DNA of 12,538 nt, from NCBI GenBank assembly GCA_030618675.1, contig JAUXCV010000022.1, positions 1 through 12,538 of the forward strand, in the 5' to 3' direction. The notes beneath the pieces are model-generated. The model was not told the DNA's origin. It saw only the letters and a list, made by a program, of their open reading frames with translations, and made no database searches. Each line of letters starts with the position of its first letter. Position 1 is the stretch's first letter. Origin of the DNA: Acidimicrobiia bacterium (GTDB taxonomy: Bacteria > Actinomycetota > Acidimicrobiia > Spongiisociales > UBA5794). Positions 1 through 5,188 of the stretch are shown piece by piece. Both the position numbers and the translations under genes were made by a program.

Positions 1-7
1 GGCGCAG

Positions 8-122
8 GCGTAGTCCGTAGTGGCCGTAGTCCGTAGTCCGTAGTGGCCGTAGTCCGTAGTCCGTAGTGGCCGTAGTCCGTAGTCCGTAGTCCGTAGTCAG
101 TAGTCAGTAGTCAGTAGTCAGT
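8..122. repeat. Heptamer tandem array (CCGTAGT/CAGTAGT) with 23-bp higher-order period
   Basis: About sixteen 7-bp units, read as CCGTAGT, run head to tail. From 24 the array is organised as three units plus GG, giving a 23-bp superunit at 24-46 and 47-69, with a two-unit version at 8-23. Four more CCGTAGT units follow (70-97), then the variant changes abruptly to CAGTAGT for three and a half units (98-122). The array lies downstream of the leftward dehydrogenase gene that ends at 183, beyond the octamer array. Its left boundary may be outside the window. There are no spacers of unique sequence, so this is a simple tandem repeat. Confidence 0.95.
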
Positions 123-133
123 GAAGACTCTGC

Positions 134-182
134 CTGATCTACTGATCTACTGATCTACTGATCTACTCAGCTACTCAGCTAC
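134..182. repeat. Octamer tandem array (CTGATCTA x4, CTCAGCTA x2)
   Basis: Four perfect CTGATCTA units (134-165) are followed by two CTCAGCTA units (166-181) that abut the stop codon of the leftward gene ending at 183. On the gene's own strand the units read TAGCTGAG and TAGATCAG, so they contain GTAG and supply TAG (and TGA) triplets in changing frames right behind the natural TGA. A 12-bp unique spacer separates this array from the heptamer array at 8-122. No hairpin plus T-tract terminator is visible here. Confidence 0.93.
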
Positions 183-1352
183 TCAAAGGCCTTCTGTCAC
201 CGTGATCTGCGTCTCGATTCCGCGCTCTTCTAGCTCCTTCAAGAACGGCTCAGGGTCGAAAGCCAATTCCGGCGGGTGAACACCGGGAGCGACCTTGTCG
301 GCGGCCATCCACGTGGCGGCCCGAGCGGGGAGCGTTCCGGTCGGGAGCGCACCCTTGAGCGTGAGGACCCCCATTCGATACCTGACGGGTTCCCCGTCGA
401 TCGTGCCGGTGACATCGGAGACGATCTCCTTCGCCCAATCACCGGGCTCGTTCGCCGGAGCGGTGAGCATCTCGTACGCCGAGGGAACGAAGTCGCCCAT
501 CATCTCGATCGTGAAGTCTCTCGGTGAAACCTCAACGCCACCCACGGAGATGGGGTCGGTTCCATCGAATCCGAACTCTGCGAGCACGCGCACTTTCTCG
601 ACGATCCCCCGGTCCATGCCCCAGTAGTTGATCTTGAAGAAGCATTCCTGGATTCCCTTGTCGGCGAAGCTCACCGGCAGGGTCGCTACCTCCGAGTGGA
701 GGGACAAGTGCATGGGGAGGTTTCCGAGCGAACCGGCGAACGGGTAGTCCTCGAACTCGGTGAGCGGCTCACAGGCGATGAACTCCCCGTCACGGAAGAC
801 CATCGGTTGCTGGGTCAACTCGTCGATGATCGTCGGCGCTGCGTACGTGAACTTCATCGTGCCCGGCGGTGGCGGCTTGACACCGTCGTAGATCTTGATC
901 GCGTCGATGGTGTCGAGGCGGTCGGCGGCGTACCGGGCGAGGATGTTCGGTGCGCCGGGGGCGGAGCCCATCCCCAGAACAGCGCTGACCCCTGCTTCGG
1001 CGAATCGGTCGGTGAGTTCCAGTTGCTTGAGAGTGCCGTGGAACAGGCCCCCCATATCCGTGTAGTGAGTGCCAGCATCGAGACAAGCCTCCATCACCTT
1101 CATGTTGGTGTAGTAGACGGTGGCGTTGAGACACGCGTCGGCAGTTTCGAGCAGCGCCACGAGCGCGTCGTGGTCGTTGAGATCCGACTCGGTGATCGTG
1201 AGCTTCGGGCTATCGAGGTACCCGGCGATCGCTGCGGCGCCCTCCATGTCCCGATCTGCCAGGATCACCTCGTCCACCCGGGGATTGATGACCAGGTCTT
1301 CGACGGCCATTGCGCCCATCTTCCCCGCCCCACCCAGTACGACGATTCTCAT
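183..1352 (-). CDS. Saccharopine dehydrogenase family oxidoreductase, lysine 6-dehydrogenase-like
   Basis: This 389-residue soluble protein has an N-terminal Rossmann fold: the nucleotide loop GGAGKMG is at residues 7-13, and an acidic residue (D33, in LADRD) sits at the end of strand 2, which favours NAD over NADP. The middle contains the family pattern of a second domain after GMGSAPGAPNILARYAADRL. The C-terminal stretch HPPELAFDPEPFLKELEERG closely resembles the tail of lysine 6-dehydrogenases (about 385 residues), which oxidatively deaminate the epsilon-amino group of lysine. Saccharopine reductases and carboxy(nor)spermidine dehydrogenases share the fold, so the substrate is not settled. 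The ATG start is preceded by AAGGAG at 1359-1364 with 6-nt spacing. It lies behind the mmsA-type gene on the same strand, but 213 bp including a repeat array separate them, so cotranscription is uncertain. Confidence 0.85.
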   Translation of the reverse strand: MRIVVLGGAGKMGAMAVEDLVINPRVDEVILADRDMEGAAAIAGYLDSPKLTITESDLNDHDALVALLETADACLNATVYYTNMKVMEACLDAGTHYTDMGGLFHGTLKQLELTDRFAEAGVSAVLGMGSAPGAPNILARYAADRLDTIDAIKIYDGVKPPPPGTMKFTYAAPTIIDELTQQPMVFRDGEFIACEPLTEFEDYPFAGSLGNLPMHLSLHSEVATLPVSFADKGIQECFFKINYWGMDRGIVEKVRVLAEFGFDGTDPISVGGVEVSPRDFTIEMMGDFVPSAYEMLTAPANEPGDWAKEIVSDVTGTIDGEPVRYRMGVLTLKGALPTGTLPARAATWMAADKVAPGVHPPELAFDPEPFLKELEERGIETQITVTEGL

Positions 1353-1404
1353 CAGGAACTCCTTGGTTGTCGGTGCCGGCGAATGCGCGGAATGCTACCG
1401 ACCC

Positions 1405-1435
1405 GTCTCAGCCGCGGAACCGCGGCGCAGGAGAC
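1405..1435. other. Inverted repeat upstream of the saccharopine dehydrogenase-like gene
   Basis: GCCGCGG (1411-1417) and CCGCGGC (1420-1426) form a 7-bp inverted repeat around AA. It is flanked by GTCTC (1405-1409) and GAGAC (1431-1435), which are also complementary. It lies 53 bp upstream of the start codon of the leftward gene and just before the octamer array. It could be an operator or an mRNA stem; the sequence does not decide between them. Confidence 0.45.
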
Positions 1436-1440
1436 AGGGG

Positions 1441-1504
1441 AGTAGCGGAGTAGCGGAGTAGCGGAGTAGCGGAGTAGCGGAGTAGCGGAGTAGCGGAGTA
1501 GCAG
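1441..1504. repeat. Octamer tandem array (AGTAGCGG x7 plus one variant)
   Basis: Seven perfect AGTAGCGG units run from 1441 to 1496, followed by one variant unit, AGTAGCAG (1497-1504). The array is downstream of the mmsA-type gene (stop at 1566) and upstream of the next leftward gene. On the transcribed strand the unit reads CCGCTACT and has no stop codon in any frame, so this copy cannot be a general translation stop. The near-perfect identity suggests recent expansion by slippage. Confidence 0.95.
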
Positions 1505-1525
1505 AGGAAGAAGGGCCTTGAGCTT

Positions 1526-1568
1526 TGAGCCACGAGCGGACTACCGAGCACCGAGTAGTCCCGGCTCA
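1526..1568 (-). terminator. Candidate stem-loop built from inverted repeat units at the mmsA 3' end
   Basis: GGACTAC (1538-1544) pairs with GTAGTCC (1555-1561) around a 10-nt loop. The outer arms TGAGCC (1526-1531) and GGCTCA (1563-1568) also pair, with an asymmetric internal bulge. The right arm includes the stop codon of the leftward mmsA-type gene. The inner arms are the same heptamer seen in the tandem arrays, here in opposite orientation. No T-tract follows on the transcribed strand, so a terminator or 3'-end protecting role is only an inference. Confidence 0.4.
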
Positions 1569-3053
1569 GTCGTTTCTTGGGAAGCCGAGGTCGACCGTGC
1601 TCGTTGATGGGTCGGGCCAGCGGCTGGTCACGACCTTGTTCCGCGTCCAGAACCGGAAACCCTCCGGTCCGTACATGTGTGTGTCGCCGAACAGCGACTC
1701 TCCCCATCCGCCGAACGAGTAGTAGCCCACGGGCACGGGGATCGGGACGTTGACGCCGACCATGCCGGCATCGACGTCGAACACGAACTGCCGGGCCGCC
1801 CCGCCGTCGCGAGTGAATATCGCGGTGCCGTTCCCCCATCGATTGGAGGCGATCAGATCGATGCCTTCGTCATACGTGTCGACCCGCACGACCGACAGCA
1901 CCGGCCCGAAGATCTCGTCGGTGTAGACCGTCATGGCCGGTCGGACTCGATCGATCAGCGTCGGACCGAAGTAGAACCCGTCGCCCTCGAACTCGAGGTC
2001 ACGCCCATCGACGACCACTTCCGCGCCCGCCTCGGCGCCGGCGGCAACGTAACCGGCGACTCGCTCACGATGCTCACCGGTGATGAGCGGACCCATGTCT
2101 GTGGATGCCTGGTCGCCGGGACCGACCACCAGCCCCTCCATCCGTTGCGTGATCGCTTCCACCAAGGGGTCGGCGATGTCACCGACGGCAACAACCACCG
2201 CTATCGCCATGCACCGCTCGCCTGCCGAGCCGAAGCCCGCGTTGACGGCAGCGTCGGCTGCGAGACCGATGTCGGCATCCGGCAATACGATCATGTGGTT
2301 CTTCGCGCCGGCGAGAGCCTGAACGCGCTTGCCGTGCGCCACCGAGGTTTCCTGGATGTGGCGAGCCACAGGAGTCGATCCGACGAACGAAACCGCCTTG
2401 ACGTCGGGGTGAGTGAGAAGTCGGTCAACGGCGATCCGATCGCCATTGAGCACGTTCATCACTCCGGGGGGGAAACCCGCTTCGTTCATCAACTCAGCGA
2501 TGTAGAGCGACGCAGCCGGGTCCTTCTCCGATGGCTTGAGGATGAAGGTGTTCCCCGCAGCGACCGCCATCGGGAACATCCAGAGGGGCACCATCGCGGG
2601 GAAATTGAAGGGGGTGATCCCCACCGTCACGCCGAGCGGTTGGCGCATGTCGTACACGTCGACGCCCGTAGAAGCCTGCTCGGTGAACCGGCCGGCGATG
2701 TTCGCAGCGACGCCCGAAGCGAACTCGATGTTCTCGAGACCACGAGCGACTTCACCGTCGGCATCGGGAAGCGTCTTGCCGTGCTGGATCGAGATACGGC
2801 GTGCGATCTCGGCCCGGTTCGCATCGACGAGTTCCCGGAAGCGATACATGAGCTTGGTCCGGGTCGCAAGCGACGTAGCTCGCCACGCCGGGAATGCAGC
2901 CGCGGCGGCAGCGACGGCGGCGTCCGTCTCCTCCACCGAAGCCAGATCGACTTCCCCTACCTGAAGACCGGTCGCCGGGTTGTAGACCGGCCCGACGTTC
3001 CCGGATGTGCCGGCGGTCGTGACGCCGTTGATCAGATGGTGGAAGCGTTCCAC
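1566..3053 (-). CDS. mmsA: CoA-acylating methylmalonate/malonate semialdehyde dehydrogenase
   Basis: This aldehyde dehydrogenase-superfamily enzyme (495 residues from the chosen start) oxidises malonate or methylmalonate semialdehyde to acetyl- or propionyl-CoA with NAD, in valine, inositol and beta-alanine catabolism. Family hallmarks are PFNFPAMVPLWMFP (residues 148-161, with oxyanion Asn150), the catalytic Cys281 in GSAGERCMA, and ALAGAKNH at 247-253 where ordinary ALDHs carry a general-base Glu. Its absence is typical of the CoA-acylating branch. Arg280 beside the cysteine and Arg104 match the carboxylate-binding arginines of Bacillus IolA. I choose the GTG at 3053: GAAGGGG at 3059-3065 sits 5 nt before it, and the protein then starts in register with the family (ERFHHLING). 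An ATG at 3107 adds 18 unlike residues without a ribosome site. The gene diverges from the MFS transporter. Confidence 0.93.
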   Translation of the reverse strand: MERFHHLINGVTTAGTSGNVGPVYNPATGLQVGEVDLASVEETDAAVAAAAAAFPAWRATSLATRTKLMYRFRELVDANRAEIARRISIQHGKTLPDADGEVARGLENIEFASGVAANIAGRFTEQASTGVDVYDMRQPLGVTVGITPFNFPAMVPLWMFPMAVAAGNTFILKPSEKDPAASLYIAELMNEAGFPPGVMNVLNGDRIAVDRLLTHPDVKAVSFVGSTPVARHIQETSVAHGKRVQALAGAKNHMIVLPDADIGLAADAAVNAGFGSAGERCMAIAVVVAVGDIADPLVEAITQRMEGLVVGPGDQASTDMGPLITGEHRERVAGYVAAGAEAGAEVVVDGRDLEFEGDGFYFGPTLIDRVRPAMTVYTDEIFGPVLSVVRVDTYDEGIDLIASNRWGNGTAIFTRDGGAARQFVFDVDAGMVGVNVPIPVPVGYYSFGGWGESLFGDTHMYGPEGFRFWTRNKVVTSRWPDPSTSTVDLGFPRND

Positions 3054-3058
3054 TGTGG

Positions 3059-3065
3059 CCCCTTC
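3059..3065 (-). promoter_or_regulatory. Ribosome binding site that decides the mmsA GTG start
   Basis: GAAGGGG on the minus strand lies 5 nt before the GTG at 3051-3053. The upstream in-frame ATG (3105-3107) has no comparable purine-rich site. A weak -10-like TAACAT (3085-3090, minus strand) would also start transcription downstream of that ATG, which fits the GTG start. Confidence 0.6.
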
Positions 3066-3103
3066 AGGTGTTGATGATCGTCGGATGTTATCGCTCCGGG
3101 CGT

Positions 3104-3118
3104 TCATCGATTCGATGA
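3104..3118. promoter_or_regulatory. Palindrome in the mmsA/MFS divergent promoter region, candidate operator
   Basis: TCATCGATTCGATGA is a perfect 7-bp inverted repeat around one central base. It lies between the divergent mmsA-type and MFS genes, where a shared regulator would be expected to bind. It overlaps the rejected upstream ATG of the mmsA reading frame. No regulator gene is adjacent, and the assignment rests only on symmetry and position. Confidence 0.4.
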
Positions 3119-3209
3119 CGGAGCGTGACTCTCGCGATCCCTATCGGTCGGATCGGGAGTGAGCCGCAGTGTGACATCATGTGGCCATGTCCGTCCTCTC
3201 CCGAAGCTC

Positions 3210-4418
3210 ATGACCGACGCCGAACCCGTCGGTACCCTCGACGGCTCATCCGATGAGTTCCAGACCGGGCTCGTCGCCACCATCGCCGGTGGTCACGCCG
3301 TCCACGACACCTACACGGCGTTCCTACCTCCGCTCCTGCCCCACTTCGTAGAGACGATGTCACTGTCCAACGCGGCGGCCGGCTCCCTGGCAGCATTCCT
3401 CCAGATCCCGTCACTGTTCCAACCGGTAGTCGGACACCTCGCCGATCGAACCACGCTCCGCTGGATCGTCATCCTCGGCCCGGGAGTGACGGGAACAGCG
3501 ATGAGTTTCCTGGGGTGGGCACCCGGCTACGTCGCCCTAGCCTTGCTGCTCCTCGTTGCCGGCGTGAGCGTCGCCGCCTTCCACGCAACGGCGCCAGTTG
3601 CCATCGGGTACCTGTCGGGCAATCGGCTGGGCAGGGGCATGGGTTTCTGGATGGTCGGAGGCGAACTCGGACGAACGATTGGTCCGCTCATAGTGGTGAG
3701 CGCGCTGGCCGTGATGTCGATGAAGTCGATGGCGTTCCTATCACTTGCCGCCATCGCAACATCGGTGTTCCTCTACTTCCGATTGCGCGACGTGCCGTTG
3801 CGAACCCGCGGCGACGGAGAGCAGATTCCCTGGCGAACGGCAGTTCGTGCGATGCGCGGGGTCATGCTGCCGCTGGGCGCCCTGGTCTCCCTGCGCAGCA
3901 TGATGGTGATGGCGGTAACCCTCTTCCTGCCCCTCTATCTCACCCAGGAGGGTGCGAGTCTCTGGCTGGCCGGTGCGGCACTTTCGATCGTTGAAGCCGC
4001 AGGAATCGCAGGAGCGTTCACCGGGGGATGGATCAGTGACCACATCGGACGACGGGTCGTGATGATCCTCGGACAGATCGCTGCCCCTATCGCTCTCTTG
4101 GCATTCCTGGCGGCCGACGGTTGGGTGCGGGTCGCGATCCTTCCGATCATCGGCTTCTCGCTGCTGGCGGTTCCGCCGGTTCTGATGGCGCTCGTCCAGG
4201 AGCAGTTCCCGGAGAGCAGAGCGCTCGCCAACGGCGTCTACCTGTCGATGAATTTCGCCATCCGATCGATAGCGGCCATCGCGTACGGCCTCTTCGGTGA
4301 CGCGTTCGGCCTCTCGACATCCATGTACATCGCTGCGGCGGCGATGTTCGTCGCGCTGCCACTGATCTGGATGATCGCGCCTTCGGCTTCGCCGACGTCG
4401 GTAGTCAGTAGTCAGTAG
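3210..4418 (+). CDS. MFS transporter, fosmidomycin-resistance (Fsr)-like
   Basis: This is an inner-membrane protein of about 402 residues with roughly twelve hydrophobic helices in two six-helix halves separated by a charged loop (around RLRDVPLRTRGDGEQ). The first helix contains GGHAVHDTYTAFLPPLLP, which resembles the opening helix of the Fsr group of major facilitator transporters. Motif-A-like residues appear after helix 2 (GHLADRTTLR) and in the second half (GGWISDHIGRR). The substrate is unknown; Fsr relatives are drug/proton exporters. Possible starts are GTG 3159, GTG 3171 and ATG 3210; none has a strong ribosome site, and I prefer the ATG because it leaves a normal-length cytoplasmic tail. 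The last five codons and the TAG stop lie inside a heptamer repeat array, so the C-terminus VVSSQ is repeat-encoded. Confidence 0.85.
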   Translation: MTDAEPVGTLDGSSDEFQTGLVATIAGGHAVHDTYTAFLPPLLPHFVETMSLSNAAAGSLAAFLQIPSLFQPVVGHLADRTTLRWIVILGPGVTGTAMSFLGWAPGYVALALLLLVAGVSVAAFHATAPVAIGYLSGNRLGRGMGFWMVGGELGRTIGPLIVVSALAVMSMKSMAFLSLAAIATSVFLYFRLRDVPLRTRGDGEQIPWRTAVRAMRGVMLPLGALVSLRSMMVMAVTLFLPLYLTQEGASLWLAGAALSIVEAAGIAGAFTGGWISDHIGRRVVMILGQIAAPIALLAFLAADGWVRVAILPIIGFSLLAVPPVLMALVQEQFPESRALANGVYLSMNFAIRSIAAIAYGLFGDAFGLSTSMYIAAAAMFVALPLIWMIAPSASPTSVVSSQ

Positions 4419-4443
4419 TCAGTTGTCAGTTGTCAGTTGTCAG
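4401..4443. repeat. Heptamer tandem array (GTAGTCA x3, GTTGTCA x3) overlapping the MFS stop
   Basis: Three GTAGTCA units (4401-4421) are followed by three GTTGTCA units (4422-4442). The change of one base occurs as a clean block switch, as expected if each block arose by local duplication of one unit. The TAG stop of the MFS gene (4416-4418) is formed by the third unit, so the array has entered the coding end of the gene. Confidence 0.95.
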
Positions 4444-4506
4444 CGAAGGCTTCCGTCCTGCTGGCGGCTGGCAGCTCCTTGCTTCGAGCTGGTGACCAGT
4501 GACCGT

Positions 4507-4818
4507 TCAGCAGTCGGTCAGCGCTGCTAATGCTCTACAGATCTCGGTTCGTCGCTGAGATATCGACCCGGCGAGCTCGGTAAGGAATGTCTTTCGAATG
4601 GGTTGAATGTTGTCGAACGCAGCGACGCATTGAACAACCAAGCCGTCTTCCCTGTCCAGGCGGATCTCGGTCGGGATTCCGCGAATGGTCCGCGTGACCG
4701 GAGCCACGACGATCCAGTCGAGAACTGGTATCGCCTCGGATCGCGTGATGACCAGCACAGGACGCCGCTTGTCTTCAGCCTCAGCCCACCAGATGTCGCC
4801 CTGGGCGGGAGTCACCAT
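4507..4818 (-). CDS. MazF/PemK-family toxin
   Basis: This 103-residue protein is probably a sequence-specific endoribonuclease of a type II toxin-antitoxin system, cutting mRNA when freed from its partner. Visible family features are the opening QGDIWWAEAEDKRRPVLV, where the Arg-Arg-Pro loop (18-20) contributes to the active site, the strand VVAPVTRTIRG (37-47), and the C-terminal pattern VVQCVAAFDNIQPIRKTFL (61-79) ending near the usual length of about 110 residues. The ATG start overlaps the antitoxin stop by 7 nt, with GGAGAAG at 4823-4829 upstream, so translation is coupled. The protein appears intact. The cleavage specificity and activity cannot be read from the sequence. Confidence 0.9.
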   Translation of the reverse strand: MVTPAQGDIWWAEAEDKRRPVLVITRSEAIPVLDWIVVAPVTRTIRGIPTEIRLDREDGLVVQCVAAFDNIQPIRKTFLTELAGSISQRRTEICRALAALTDC

Positions 4819-5060
4819 GGCTCTTCTCCGATCATCCTGACCGTGGCCTCGTCGGCCGACGCGACCTCATCTTCGGATTGTGGGTGGTCTCGATAGCCCC
4901 GAACGATCGCTTCGCCGATCCGTAGACGTTGCTGCTGGTCGATCAAAACTCGCAGACCACGCCGGACGGCATCGGACCGAGACTCAACGACACCATCCTC
5001 GACAAGTTCGTCGACGAGAGAGACAAGGTCCTCATTGACCCGGGTAACAAGTTGCGTCAT
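4812..5060 (-). CDS. Ribbon-helix-helix (CopG/ParD/MazE-like) antitoxin
   Basis: This 82-residue protein has an N-terminal ribbon-helix-helix pattern: strand TQLVTRVN (2-9), a first helix, and a second helix around SRSDAVRRGLRVLID (27-41). A hydrophilic, acidic C-terminal tail probably wraps the MazF toxin. It is expected to bind DNA as a dimer and repress its own operon. An upstream in-frame start at 5123 would add 21 residues before the fold, so I use the ATG at 5060, where the RHH strand begins as usual. No good ribosome site precedes it, and a leaderless or weakly initiated message is possible. A perfect inverted repeat at 5070-5084 lies just upstream. The 7-nt overlap with the toxin supports a single operon. 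Confidence 0.87.
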   Translation of the reverse strand: MTQLVTRVNEDLVSLVDELVEDGVVESRSDAVRRGLRVLIDQQQRLRIGEAIVRGYRDHPQSEDEVASADEATVRMIGEEPW

Positions 5061-5069
5061 GCACTTAGT

Positions 5070-5084
5070 ATTGCACGATGCAAT
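5070..5084. promoter_or_regulatory. Candidate operator of the toxin-antitoxin operon
   Basis: ATTGCA-CGA-TGCAAT is a perfect 6-bp inverted repeat lying 9 nt upstream of the antitoxin start codon. RHH antitoxins commonly autoregulate by binding such palindromes over their promoter. The position is therefore suggestive, but binding is inferred. Confidence 0.55.
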
Positions 5085-5141
5085 GCGCGCGTCCAGTGGT
5101 CCGTCGCTGATCCCGCGACGCAACCCGAAACCACCGTTCCG

Positions 5142-5175
5142 GCGTAACTATGGGAGCCGCCTCCCATAGTTACGC
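5142..5175 (-). terminator. Perfect 15-bp hairpin downstream of the aminotransferase gene
   Basis: GCGTAACTATGGGAG (5142-5156) and its exact complement (5161-5175) enclose a 4-nt loop. The hairpin begins 13 nt after the stop of the leftward aminotransferase and would separate it from the toxin-antitoxin operon read on the same strand. No T-tract follows on that strand, so this would be a hairpin-only terminator or a 3'-end stabiliser. A protein-binding palindrome is the alternative. Confidence 0.6.
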
Positions 5176-5188
5176 AAGAAGGAATCTG

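Noticed and set aside
8..182. CRISPR-like array
   Set aside because: The units are 7-8 bp and directly adjacent, with no unique spacers of 25-40 bp and no cas genes nearby.
1408..1839. Minus-strand frame reading through the octamer array (YSATPLLR repeats)
   Set aside because: It overlaps the mmsA C-terminus in another frame, and its repetitive tail is only the array translated; no ribosome site or family match is seen.
1677..3074. Long plus-strand open frame of 465 codons opposite mmsA
   Set aside because: It is the antisense shadow of a well-recognised enzyme in a high-GC gene; its product is rich in Arg, His and Asp with no fold-like pattern.
3054..3107. Upstream ATG start for the mmsA-type gene
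   Set aside because: It has no ribosome site, the added 18 residues are unlike the family, and a palindrome spans the codon.
8..4443. Universal all-frame translation stop as the function of every repeat array
   Set aside because: Some arrays carry TAG in all frames on the coding strand (4401-4443), but the array at 1441-1504 and the CCGTAGT block at 8-97 have no stops on the strand of the neighbouring gene.
4489..4499. Short palindrome CTGGTGACCAG between the MFS gene and mazF
   Set aside because: Only 5-bp arms with a 1-nt centre, no loop and no T-tract; too weak to call an operator or terminator.
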